This document shows, one piece after another, positions 26,822-35,234 of a stretch of 64,000 nt of DNA. Where the stretch lies: contig NZ_JACHNE010000001.1 in the NCBI RefSeq assembly GCF_014205255.1, positions 1,488,001 to 1,552,000 on the forward strand, given 5' to 3'. Every line of letters starts with the position of its first letter. The stretch's first letter is position 1. The notes beneath the pieces were generated by a model. It made no database searches. It saw nothing but the letters and a program-made list of their open reading frames with translations, and had not been told where the DNA came from. Origin of the DNA: Streptomyces caelestis. GTDB taxonomy: Bacteria > Actinomycetota > Actinomycetes > Streptomycetales > Streptomycetaceae. The translations under genes and the position numbers were made by a program.

Positions 26822-28027
26822 ATGAGCAACGTGGTCTACGAACAGCGCGAGGTGAAGCGGTCGCGGTACGCCGTGGCCGCCGTCTTCGCCGTGCACGGCG
26901 CCGTGACCGGCTCGTTCGCCACACGTGTGCCGTGGATCCAGGACCACGCGGGCGTCAGCGCCGGACAGTTGGGGATCGCGCTCGCCTTCCCCGCGCTCGG
27001 CGCGTCCGTCGCGATGCCGCTCGCCGGCAGCGTCAGTCATCGCTTCGGTGCCCGCAACGCGCTGCGCGGACTGATCGCCCTGTGGACGCTGTCACTGGTC
27101 CTGCCGTCCCTCGCGCCGAACCTGCTCACGCTCTGCCTGGCGCTGTTCACCTACGGCGCCACGGCGGGCATGGCCGACGTGGCGATGAACGCGCTGGGCG
27201 TCGAGGTCGAGAACCGCCTCGGCCGGTCGATCATGTCCGGGCTGCACGGCATGTGGAGCGCGGGCGCCCTGGTCGGCTCGGCGGCCGGCACGCTCGCCGC
27301 CCACCTCGGCTCGGACGCCCGGCTGCACCACGTCCTGGCCGCCGCGGTCCTCACCGTCCTCGGCGTGCTGTCCTGCCAGTGGGTGCTCGACCTCCAGCCC
27401 GCCGAGGACGAGGAGCCGCCGCCGAGGTTCGCGCTGCCGCCCCGGTCGGCGCTGCTCATCGGCGCGATCGGGTTCTGCGCGGTGTTCGCCGAGGGCGCGA
27501 GCCTGGACTGGTCGGCGGTCTATCTGCGCGAACAGCTTCAGACCTCGGCCGGTCTCGCGGCGGCGTGCACGACGGGCTTCACCCTCACGATGGCCATCGC
27601 CCGGATCGCCGGCGACCGGATCGTGGACCGCTTCGGCGCCGTGCGGACCGTGCGCGCGAGCGGTGTGCTCGCCGTCCTCGGCGGGCTGCTGATCGTCGTG
27701 GCGGAGCAACCGGCGGTGGCCATGGCCGGATTCGCGCTGATGGGGCTGGGCATCGCCGTCGTCGTCCCGCTGTGCTTCGCGGCGGCGGGCCGCAGCGGGT
27801 CCAACCCGAGCCTGGCCATCGCGGGCGTCGCGACCATCACGTACACCTCGGGACTGATCGCGCCGAGCGCGATCGGCCTGCTGGCGCAGGCGACCAGTCT
27901 GATGGTGTCGTTCGCACTGGTGACGCTGCTGTCCGGGGGGCTGGTGGCGTTCGCGCGCGTGCTGCGCCCCGGCGACCGGGCGAAGACCGGCCAGGCGGAC
28001 GCGGCGGTCCCCGACCCGCGTCCCTGA
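26822..28027 (+). CDS. MFS transporter
   Basis: Membrane protein of 401 residues with about 12 hydrophobic segments. The loop after segment 2 reads SVSHRFGARNALRG, a typical MFS signature, and DRIVDRFGAVRTVRASG repeats it in the second half. The protein resembles the fucose/YbjJ-like branch of sugar or drug exporters, but the substrate is not certain. It pairs with the divergent ROK regulator, which favours a carbohydrate-related substrate. Confidence 0.88.
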   Translation: MSNVVYEQREVKRSRYAVAAVFAVHGAVTGSFATRVPWIQDHAGVSAGQLGIALAFPALGASVAMPLAGSVSHRFGARNALRGLIALWTLSLVLPSLAPNLLTLCLALFTYGATAGMADVAMNALGVEVENRLGRSIMSGLHGMWSAGALVGSAAGTLAAHLGSDARLHHVLAAAVLTVLGVLSCQWVLDLQPAEDEEPPPRFALPPRSALLIGAIGFCAVFAEGASLDWSAVYLREQLQTSAGLAAACTTGFTLTMAIARIAGDRIVDRFGAVRTVRASGVLAVLGGLLIVVAEQPAVAMAGFALMGLGIAVVVPLCFAAAGRSGSNPSLAIAGVATITYTSGLIAPSAIGLLAQATSLMVSFALVTLLSGGLVAFARVLRPGDRAKTGQADAAVPDPRP

Positions 28028-28129
28028 ACGGACGCCCCGCCGACCCGGGCAGCCCCGGTCACCACCGCTCCTGACGCACCCCGACAATGGTCCGGACACT
28101 CGCACGCACGACGAAAGCGAAACCGCACC

Positions 28130-29509
28130 ATGGATCTCGGCGTCCGCTGGAAACTGCACGGCGACGGACGCACCCCGGCGCCCGGCGCCGTGGTCCGCCC
28201 CGACGAGCGGCTCTCCTGGCCGCGCACGGCCGGGCTGGGCGCCCAGCACGTGGTGGCCATGTTCGGGGCGTCCTTCGTGGCCCCGGTCCTGATGGGCCTG
28301 GACCCCAACCTGGCGATCATGATGTCGGGCGTCGCGACCGTCGTGTTCCTGCTCGCCACCCGCGGCCGCGTCCCCAGCTATCTGGGCTGCTCGCTGTCCT
28401 TCGTCGGCGTGGCGGCGGTGATCCGGGCCCAGGGTGGCAGCAGCGCCACCGTCACCGGCGCGGTCTTCGTCGTCGGCGCCGCGCTGTTCCTGGTGGGGCT
28501 CGCCGTGCGGCGGTTCGGGGCACGCATCATCCACGTCGCGATGCCGCCGATCGTGACCGGCGCGGTGGTGATGCTGATCGGCTTCAACCTGGCGCCGGTG
28601 ACGGCCTCGACGTACTGGCCGCAGGACCAGTGGACGGCGCTGCTGGTGATGCTCTTCACCGGGCTGGCGGTCGTCTGCCTGCGCGGCTTCTGGTCCCGGA
28701 TCGCGATCTTCCTGGGGCTGGTCTTCGGATACGGCATCTCCTGGGTCTTCGACCTGGTCTTCGGCAAGATCCACTCGGTGGACGCGAGCGGCAAGCTCAC
28801 CGACCACTGGCGGCTCGACCTCTCCGGCGTGGGCCAGGCCGACTGGATCGGGCTGCCGACCCTGCACGGCCCGTCGTTCGAGTGGTCGGCGATCCTGGTC
28901 GCCCTGCCGGTCGTCATCGCCCTGGTCGCGGAGAACGCCGGGCACGTCAAGGCGGTCGGCGAGATGACCGGCGACCCGCTGGACGACAAGCTCGGCACGG
29001 CGATCGCCGCCGACGGCGTCGGCTCGATGCTGTCCACCGCGGTCGGCGGCCCGCCCAACACCACGTACTCCGAGAACATCGGCGTGATGGCCGCGACCCG
29101 CGTGTACTCGACGGCCGCCTACTGGGCCGCCGCCGGATTCGCCCTGCTCTTCGGCCTCTGCCCGAAGTTCGGCGCGGTCGTCGCCGCGATCCCGGGCGGT
29201 GTGCTCGGCGGCATCACCGTCATCCTGTACGGCATGATCGGCCTGCTAGGTGCCCAGATCTGGATCAACGCCGAGGTGGACCTGCGCAATCCGCTGAACC
29301 TGGTGCCGGCGGCCGCGGGCATCATCATCGGCGTCGGCAACGTCTCCATGGAGATCACGGACACCTTCTCGCTGAGCGGCATCGCGCTCGGCACGCTCGT
29401 CGTCATCACCGGCTACCACGCGCTGCGGGCCTTCGCCCCGCCCCACCTGAAGACGCAGCAGCCGCTGCTGGACGAGGGCACCAGCTCCTACGACGAGGCC
29501 AGGTCGTAG
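28130..29509 (+). CDS. uracil/xanthine permease, NCS2 (UraA) family
   Basis: Nucleobase:cation symporter of 459 residues with about 14 membrane segments. The substrate-binding glutamate is expected in ALVAENAGHVKAVGEM and the second binding segment in VGGPPNTTYSENIGVM; both are intact. The motif fits uracil better than purine carriers. It is not in the pyrimidine operon. Its start is about 100 bases after the MFS stop and co-transcription is possible. Its 3' end overlaps the convergent GH6 gene by 22 bases. Confidence 0.92.
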   Translation: MDLGVRWKLHGDGRTPAPGAVVRPDERLSWPRTAGLGAQHVVAMFGASFVAPVLMGLDPNLAIMMSGVATVVFLLATRGRVPSYLGCSLSFVGVAAVIRAQGGSSATVTGAVFVVGAALFLVGLAVRRFGARIIHVAMPPIVTGAVVMLIGFNLAPVTASTYWPQDQWTALLVMLFTGLAVVCLRGFWSRIAIFLGLVFGYGISWVFDLVFGKIHSVDASGKLTDHWRLDLSGVGQADWIGLPTLHGPSFEWSAILVALPVVIALVAENAGHVKAVGEMTGDPLDDKLGTAIAADGVGSMLSTAVGGPPNTTYSENIGVMAATRVYSTAAYWAAAGFALLFGLCPKFGAVVAAIPGGVLGGITVILYGMIGLLGAQIWINAEVDLRNPLNLVPAAAGIIIGVGNVSMEITDTFSLSGIALGTLVVITGYHALRAFAPPHLKTQQPLLDEGTSSYDEARS

Positions 29510-30693
29510 GCGTACGACGCCGTGAACGTCCCCGGCCTGCCCTTGCAGCCGTCCGACTCCCCCGGCAGCTTGACCCACAGGTAGGCGTCGATCCGGTCCT
29601 CGCCGGTGCTGAGGGTCGGTGTCCGGCCGAGCTTGCGGCCCGCCGGGTCGCACCACGTGCCGTCGGGCGGGGCGCCGTTGCCGTTGCGGCTGGTGTCGAT
29701 GACGGCGCCCAGGCTCGCCGGGCCGCCCAGCGCGTCGAGAACCCGCCGGTCGTAGGCCACCTCGTCGGCCGTGGTGTGGAAGTTGGAGACGTTGCTGAAG
29801 ATGCCGTCGGAGGCCTCGGGCGAGGCCGCACCGGCCTGCCGCAGCCACGCCGCCTGCTGGCCGGGCGCGTTCCAGCCCGAGTGCCCCGCGTCGAAGTACA
29901 CGCGTGCCCGCGGGTTGGCGGTCTTCAGGACGCGTCCGGCCCGGGCCAGCGAGGCGAAGCGGTCCGCGCGCTCACCGGCCGGCAGGCACTCGGCCTGGGC
30001 GACCGAGTCCGGCTCCAGGACGACGATGACCTCGCCGGAGCCCAGCCCGTCGGCGAACCGGTCGATCCACGCGTCGTACGCGTCCAGGTCGGGCGCCCCG
30101 CCCTGGGAGTATCCGCCGCAGTCCCGGCCGGGAATCGCGTAGGGCACGAGGACGGGCACTCGGCCCTGTGCGGCACCGCCCGACGTCACGGCGGCGACCC
30201 GGGCGGTGAGCGTGTCCGGGGAGTAGTCGGCGAACCAGACGGCGGCCGGCTGGTCGGCGATACGGGAGGCGATGACCGCGTGGCGGGGATCGCCGGAGTG
30301 GGCCCGGACCCAGTCGAGCACCTGGGAGGCGGGGTGGCGGTAGAGCCGAGGGCTCACGGAGGTGATCCGCTCCCGCGTCTTCCGCGTCCTCGACGGCGAC
30401 GGCGTGGGGCTCGGCGTCCTGGGCGCGGAGGTGACAGGCGTCGGGGAAGCGGACTCGGTGGCCGACGGGGACGCCGACGGCATCGCGGGCAGGGGCGCCA
30501 TGCGGGGCGACGCGGACACCTCGGGGCGCCTGGCCTGGTCCGGGCCGCGCCGGTCGTCGAAGGCGGACAGCACCCCGGCGACCGCCCCGGCGGCGACCAC
30601 GACGGAGGCCGCCACGACCATCGCGCCACGCCGGACGGCGCGCCTGCGCTCGGCCCTGCGGGCGGCCAGGCGCTGGGCACGTAAGCCTGACAC
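29488..30693 (-). CDS. glycoside hydrolase family 6 (cellulase-type), membrane-anchored or secreted, TTA codon
   Basis: Protein of 401 residues. A basic N-terminus and one hydrophobic segment (about 22-42) form an uncleaved anchor or a long signal. A Ser/Pro/Thr-rich linker (about 55-105) leads to the GH6 barrel: YAIPGRDCGGYSQGG, VVLEPDSVAQAECL with the catalytic aspartate, and WVKLPGESDGC with the base region. The likely substrate is a beta-1,4-glucan. There is no cellulose-binding module. The fourth codon is TTA (30682-30684), so translation may need bldA tRNA. GTG 30693 follows a GGAG-rich stretch. Confidence 0.9.
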   Translation of the reverse strand: MSGLRAQRLAARRAERRRAVRRGAMVVAASVVVAAGAVAGVLSAFDDRRGPDQARRPEVSASPRMAPLPAMPSASPSATESASPTPVTSAPRTPSPTPSPSRTRKTRERITSVSPRLYRHPASQVLDWVRAHSGDPRHAVIASRIADQPAAVWFADYSPDTLTARVAAVTSGGAAQGRVPVLVPYAIPGRDCGGYSQGGAPDLDAYDAWIDRFADGLGSGEVIVVLEPDSVAQAECLPAGERADRFASLARAGRVLKTANPRARVYFDAGHSGWNAPGQQAAWLRQAGAASPEASDGIFSNVSNFHTTADEVAYDRRVLDALGGPASLGAVIDTSRNGNGAPPDGTWCDPAGRKLGRTPTLSTGEDRIDAYLWVKLPGESDGCKGRPGTFTASYAYDLASS

Positions 30694-30795
30694 GGTGCTG
30701 CTCCCCCTCCCCCTGCGGCGGGGGCGTTCCCCCGTTTCGGGGAAGCGCCGGGCCCGCCGGTGCTCCCGCCAGCCTAGAGCTGGGACTCTGCCCGC

Positions 30796-31494
30796 ATGCC
30801 GCGATGCGAACAAGTCCCCCCAGCCGTGGACACTCCGGTCGACGGAGTCATCTCCCGTATGCGCGCCCTCGACGCGACCCTGCACCCCCGGGACGGGGTG
30901 GCCGTCTTCAACCGCGTCTATCTCGCCGTGACGGAAGCGGTGGACCGGTACGTCGACACCGGGCGGTTCGCGGACCCGCACGCCGCGATCACGCTGGACG
31001 TACGGTTCGCGCAGCGGTACCTGGAGGCCGTCGAGGCGGTGGCCGCCGAGCGTCGCCCACCGGCCTGCTGGCGGCCGCTGTTCCAGTTGCGCCGCCATCC
31101 CGGGGTACGTCCGCTGCAGTTCGCGCTCGCGGGCATCAACGCGCACATCGGGCACGATCTCGCGCTGGCCGTCGTGGACACCTGCCGTACGCTCGGCTGC
31201 GTACCCGCCGACCTGGAGGACGAGTTCGACGCGGTGGGCGATCTCCTCGTCTCGCTGGAGGAGCGCATCCGCGAAGATCTGATGCCGGGCCCCGACCTGC
31301 TCCAGATCGCCGACCCGCTGACCCACCTGCTGGGCTCGTGGAGCCTGGAGCGGGCTCGCGACGCGGCCTGGACGGCGGCCCGGGCCCTGTGGGCCCTGCG
31401 CGAACTCCCCGACATCGCCGGAGAGTTCACGGAACACCTGGACACGGCGGTGGGCCTCGCGGGGCGCATGCTGCTCACGCCGTTGCAGCGCTGA
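30796..31494 (+). CDS. DUF5995 family protein
   Basis: Cytoplasmic, mostly helical protein of 232 residues. Signals include VFNRVYLAVTEAVD, WRPLFQLRRHPGVRPLQFALAGINAHIGHDL and a histidine-containing middle part, typical of DUF5995. Histidines in GINAHIGHDLA could bind metal. Function unknown. It diverges from the GH6 gene with about 100 bases between starts. The ribosome binding site is weak. Confidence 0.8.
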   Translation: MPRCEQVPPAVDTPVDGVISRMRALDATLHPRDGVAVFNRVYLAVTEAVDRYVDTGRFADPHAAITLDVRFAQRYLEAVEAVAAERRPPACWRPLFQLRRHPGVRPLQFALAGINAHIGHDLALAVVDTCRTLGCVPADLEDEFDAVGDLLVSLEERIREDLMPGPDLLQIADPLTHLLGSWSLERARDAAWTAARALWALRELPDIAGEFTEHLDTAVGLAGRMLLTPLQR

Positions 31495-31852
31495 TCCAAC
31501 TCGGCTGCCCGGGCGCCGACTTCGGACGCAGGTCTGGTGACAGGATCGTTCGGCGAGGAACGGCACCCCCATGACCTCCTGCCTCCGCGACACCGACACG
31601 GTGCTGGTGGAGAAGCCGCCCCTGGTCGGGAGCATGGACGCGGTGGCGCCGCCGGGCCGGTGGCCCGGCGGACGAGGATGCCACCGAGTCCGTACGCGAT
31701 GCCGTCCCGAGCCCGCGGCCACGACCGGTACGGCGGGTGTTCACGTCCCGGACAGGCCGGCGCGGCGAGGAACGTTCGGCCCGCCAGGCGGACAGGACCC
31801 GCGCCGGGCCCGGGCCGTGACGGCCGAGCCCGTCGGAGGTCCGGCCGTGCGG
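31495..31852. other. 358-base gap, no gene supported
   Basis: Lies between the ends of the DUF5995 gene and the convergent monooxygenase gene. On the minus strand a short hydrophobic-looking stretch (DGIAYGLGGILVRR) could be a decayed membrane-protein remnant, but nothing else supports it. A GC palindrome-like run GGCCGGTGGCCCGGC near 31660 may be a terminator. Confidence 0.4.
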
Positions 31853-33550
31853 TCAGTCCTCCGGCAGTTCGACGGGCGCGATCTCGTCGTAGACGTCGCC
31901 GGGGCCCGGGTTGGCCGGGTCGGTCGTGCCGCCGAAGTGGTGCATGACGCCCCAGACCGCGTTGAGGGCGGTCTGGACGGCGCCCTCGGCCCAGCCGGCC
32001 GTCCAGGAGATGTCGTCGCCGGCGAGGAAGATGCCGCGCTTGTCCTCGGGCAGCCGGTTCTGCATGAAGTGCGTGAACAGGCGCCGCTGGTAACGGTAGT
32101 GGCCGGGCAGGTTGGCCTTGAACGCGCCCATGAAGTAGGGCTCGTTCTCCCAGGAGACGGTCACCGGGTTGCCGATGACGTGCTTGCGGATGTCGACCTT
32201 GGGATAGATCTCGCCGAGCGACTTCAGCATGACCTCCATCCGCTCGTTCGCGGACAGCGGCAGCCACTTCAGGCTGTCGTCGCACCAGGTGTAGGAGAGG
32301 CAGATGACGGCGGGCTGGTCCGGGCCGTTGTCGAGGAGATAAGTCCCGCGCGTCATACGGTCGGTGAGCGTCATCGACATGACGTCCCGGCCGGTCTCCT
32401 CGTCCTTGTCCAGCCAGAACGGCCGGTCGACCGGTACGAAGAGCTTGGAGCTCTCCATGTAGTGGGTGCGCTCGATGGCCGTCCAGTGGTCGATCGGGAA
32501 GAGCGAGTCGTCGCAGTCGATCTTCGACAGCAGCATCCAGGACTGTGCGGTGAAGATCGCCGCCGGGTAGGTGCGGATGTCGCCGTGCGCGTCGGTCACC
32601 GTGATGCGGTTGCCCGCGGTGCGGTGCAGGCGGGTGACGGCCGGGCGGGGCTCGCCGTTGTCGTGCAGCTTCGCGAGCGAGGTCCCGTAGGCCCAGTGGA
32701 CGATCTTCTCCGGCTCGCGCTCCCAGAGGCGGAGCGGCAGTTGCTGGGAGCCGCCGACGATGCCGCGGTGGTGGTCGTCGGCCTCGGTGTAGACGACGCG
32801 GAGGATCTCCAGGATGGAGTTCGGGAAGTCGGTGTCCCAGCCGCCCGTGCCGAAGCCGACCTGGCCGAAGATCTCGCGGTGCCGGAAGGACCGGAACGCC
32901 TCGGAGTCGCAGAGGAAGCCGTAGAAGGTCTGGTTGTCGAGCTTCTCGACGAGCCGGGACCAGATCTCGCGGATGCGCGGCACGTCCCGCTCGCGCAGGG
33001 CGCGGTTCATGTCGGAGAAGTCGGCGCCCTCTTCCAGGCACCGGTTCCAGGCCTCGGCGACGTCCCGGTAGACCTGGGGCAGGTCGGCGATCGTCTCGGC
33101 GTAGTGCGACTCGCCCTTGAGGTCGACGACGGTCGACGGGGTCGTCTCCGCCAGGGGGTTGGGGAAGGGCCGCGTCTGAAGGCCGACCAGGTCGATGTAG
33201 TGCTGGAGGGCGGTGGAGGACGGCGGGAAGCGCATCGCGCCCATCTCCGCGGTGAGGGAGTCGTCGCACCCCTCGAAGCCCACCGTCCGCAGCCGACCGC
33301 CGATCCGGTCGGCCTCGTACAGGACCGGCTTGAGGCCCATCTTCATCAGCTCGTACGCGGCGACGATGCCGGACAGGCCACCGCCGATGACCGCGACCTC
33401 CGTGCCGTGCTCGGTCGCGGGTATCTGCCCGAGGCCCGCCGGGTGGGCGAGGAAGTCGTCGTAGGCGTACGGGAAGTCCGGGCCGAACATGGTGATCGGC
33501 GGCTGCTGCGCGTCTGCGTGCTCGACGGCGTTGGGCACGGTGGACGTCAT
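31853..33550 (-). CDS. flavin L-amino-acid 2-monooxygenase (DavB/IaaM-like amine oxidase)
   Basis: FAD enzyme of 565 residues that should oxidatively decarboxylate an L-amino acid to its amide. The dinucleotide fold VAVIGGGLSGIVAAYELMK (52-70), E79 and GGRLRT (84-89) bind FAD. The segments FGQVGFGTGGWDTDFPNS, GHYRYQRRLFTHFMQNRLPE and the end GIFLAGDDISWTAGWAEGAVQT are those of bacterial lysine 2-monooxygenase (DavB) as I recall it; tryptophan and phenylalanine monooxygenases are related. Lysine is thus the best guess, not proven. The amidase gene lies 45 bases upstream in the same unit, as in davBA. Confidence 0.82.
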   Translation of the reverse strand: MTSTVPNAVEHADAQQPPITMFGPDFPYAYDDFLAHPAGLGQIPATEHGTEVAVIGGGLSGIVAAYELMKMGLKPVLYEADRIGGRLRTVGFEGCDDSLTAEMGAMRFPPSSTALQHYIDLVGLQTRPFPNPLAETTPSTVVDLKGESHYAETIADLPQVYRDVAEAWNRCLEEGADFSDMNRALRERDVPRIREIWSRLVEKLDNQTFYGFLCDSEAFRSFRHREIFGQVGFGTGGWDTDFPNSILEILRVVYTEADDHHRGIVGGSQQLPLRLWEREPEKIVHWAYGTSLAKLHDNGEPRPAVTRLHRTAGNRITVTDAHGDIRTYPAAIFTAQSWMLLSKIDCDDSLFPIDHWTAIERTHYMESSKLFVPVDRPFWLDKDEETGRDVMSMTLTDRMTRGTYLLDNGPDQPAVICLSYTWCDDSLKWLPLSANERMEVMLKSLGEIYPKVDIRKHVIGNPVTVSWENEPYFMGAFKANLPGHYRYQRRLFTHFMQNRLPEDKRGIFLAGDDISWTAGWAEGAVQTALNAVWGVMHHFGGTTDPANPGPGDVYDEIAPVELPED

Positions 33551-33595
33551 GGGGTACGGACTCCTTGGAGAAGAAACAGACGGGTGCGGGGGGTG

Positions 33596-34384
33596 TCAGA
33601 CGAGTGGCCCGTAGAGGCCCGGGCGCCGGTCCCGCAGATACGGGTTGGTCTCGCGCGACGCGGCGAGGAAGGCGGGGTCGACGTCGGCGAGGACGAGCTC
33701 CTCGGCGCGCCCGGCCCGGGTGCGGGCGACCCCGTCGGGCCCGGCGAGCGTGGACAGCCCCACGAACTCGAACTCGCCCTCCCGGCCGACCCGGTTGACG
33801 TAGGCGACATACATCTGGTTCTCGAAGGCCCGCACCGGGATCATCGACTCGGCGACGAACTGGAACGGGTGCATCTGCGCGGTCGGGACGACCAGCAGGT
33901 CGGTGCCGGCGAGGGCGTGGGCGCGGACGTTCTCCGGGAACTCGACGTCGTAGCAGATCAGGATGCCGACGCGCAGGCCGTCGAGCTCCGCCTGGACGAC
34001 CGGCTGGTCCCCGGCCGTGAAGTGGTCGCGCTCGAAGCAGCCGAAGAGGTGGGTCTTGCGGTAGTTGGCGAGACGGGTGCCGTCGGCGGAGATCAGCTGG
34101 GCGGAGTTGAACACGGCGTCGCCGGCCCGCTCGGGATAGCCGTAGGCGATCGCGAGGCCGTGCCTGGTCGCGGTCTCGGCGATGGCGTCCGCGCAGTCGC
34201 CGTCGGCGGGCTCGGCGAGCCGGCCGACGGCGTCGCCGATCGCGTACCCGGTCAGGAACATCTCGGGCGCGACCAGCAGCCCGGCGCCCGCGGCGGCGGC
34301 CCGGCCCGCGACCTCGTCGAGGACCTTGAGGTTCTCGGCGGTGGAGCCGGGTCGGCCGGAGCTCTGGAGCAGGGCGGTGCGCAT
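33596..34384 (-). CDS. carbon-nitrogen hydrolase, DavA-like amidase
   Basis: Nitrilase-superfamily amidase of 262 residues. The catalytic triad is complete: E41 (PEMFLTGY), K110 (YRKTHLFG) and C144 (LICYDVEFPE). Similarity to 5-aminovaleramide amidase (DavA) is high in all three motif regions. It would hydrolyse the amide made by the monooxygenase encoded next to it. First gene of the pair, with GAGGAA before the ATG. An array of three TTGC half-sites lies 84-140 bases upstream. Confidence 0.85.
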   Translation of the reverse strand: MRTALLQSSGRPGSTAENLKVLDEVAGRAAAAGAGLLVAPEMFLTGYAIGDAVGRLAEPADGDCADAIAETATRHGLAIAYGYPERAGDAVFNSAQLISADGTRLANYRKTHLFGCFERDHFTAGDQPVVQAELDGLRVGILICYDVEFPENVRAHALAGTDLLVVPTAQMHPFQFVAESMIPVRAFENQMYVAYVNRVGREGEFEFVGLSTLAGPDGVARTRAGRAEELVLADVDPAFLAASRETNPYLRDRRPGLYGPLV

Positions 34385-34691
34385 GCGTGTTCCTCACCGG
34401 TACGCAGGGGTTTCGGGGGTCGGATAGACGGTACGGTCGGCGGCTTCGGCCGGACAAGGAGCAGCCGTTGCGCGCTCGTGAGCGGATCATTGCGTTCGCC
34501 GCCAGGTCTGCGGCGATTCGTTGCGGGCCCTCCGGTCGTACGGCCGGTCCGCCCGTGGGCGCAGGCCCGGGCGGGTTTCCCCGCCGGGTGGCGGAGGCGG
34601 GGTCCCGTCCCCGGTGCGATGTGGCGCGGGCGCCGCGCCGGGACAGTGGTGAGCGTCCAGTTGACGTGCGTCACCTGCCGAAAGGACCGCC
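34385..34691. other. divergent 307-base regulatory gap
   Basis: Separates the amidase gene from the secreted-protein gene. It holds the TTGC half-site array at 34468-34524, listed separately. No further gene is supported. Confidence 0.6.
34468..34524. promoter_or_regulatory. three-part TTGC operator array upstream of the amidase/monooxygenase pair
   Basis: TTGCGCG (34468), 11 bases, ATCATTGCGTTC (34486), 19 bases, TTCGTTGC (ends 34524). The TTGC boxes are 22 and 31 bases apart. The same arrangement with spacers one base shorter occurs at 39255-39309 before the permease/Lrp genes. Spacing near whole helical turns and repeated half-sites suit an Lrp/AsnC-type octamer. Confidence 0.6.
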
Positions 34692-35234
34692 ATGAACCGC
34701 CGTACGAGGACCGCCTTACTCGGCTCCGCGCTGCTGCTCACCATCGCCGCCGCAGCCGGCTCCGCCGGGGCCTCCGGCCCCGACGAGAGCAAGCGTGAGG
34801 CCGCCGCGCTCACCGGCGAGGCCAAGCTGTACCGGTCGGCCGGGGACGACATCACCTTCTCCTTCGACGCGCACCTGGCCGCGAAGGACAAGGCCGACCC
34901 GACGAAGGCGACCGGCACCTTCGAGTGGAGCCACTACCTGAACGGCGAGGGTGCCTGGGCGAAGGCCGAGGTCGACTGTCTGCTGACCGGCGGGAAGGTC
35001 GCCGTCGTCTCCGGTGTGATCACCGACTCCGACCTGCCGGGCGCCGAGGGAAAGCGCGTCGGCATCACGGTCCACGATGTCGGCCGGCATGACCGCCTCG
35101 GCTACAGCTGGGCGTCCACGGGCAGCCCCGTCGAGACGAAGGAGCTGCCCAAGTGTGTGGGCTCCGCCCCCTTCGAGAAGGTCAGGAAGGGGACGGGCGA
35201 CTTCAGGGTCGTGCCGTGGCAGCCCGCCCTCTAA
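34692..35234 (+). CDS. small secreted protein, TTA codon
   Basis: Exported protein of 180 residues with a standard Sec signal peptide (about 1-28; RRTRTALLGSALLLTIAAAA, cleavage near AGA-S). The mature part is beta-rich, with two cysteines (VDCLL and PKCVG) that may form a disulfide. I do not recognise the family. Codon 9 is TTA (34716-34718), which suggests bldA control. GAAAGGA precedes the ATG. Its end overlaps the convergent MFS gene by 32 bases. Confidence 0.82.
   Translation: MNRRTRTALLGSALLLTIAAAAGSAGASGPDESKREAAALTGEAKLYRSAGDDITFSFDAHLAAKDKADPTKATGTFEWSHYLNGEGAWAKAEVDCLLTGGKVAVVSGVITDSDLPGAEGKRVGITVHDVGRHDRLGYSWASTGSPVETKELPKCVGSAPFEKVRKGTGDFRVVPWQPAL

Noticed and set aside
28088-28098. 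TGGTCCGGACA before the uracil permease, like half of a DasR site
   Set aside because: The palindrome lacks its last bases, has no second site, and GC-rich DNA gives such strings by chance.
31495-31852. Possible membrane-protein remnant
   Set aside because: Only one short stretch looks hydrophobic; no start, ribosome binding site or second motif.
30918-34490. Open frame of about 1190 codons on the minus strand covering several genes
   Set aside because: It crosses the real monooxygenase and amidase genes in another frame and is Arg/Pro-rich noise.
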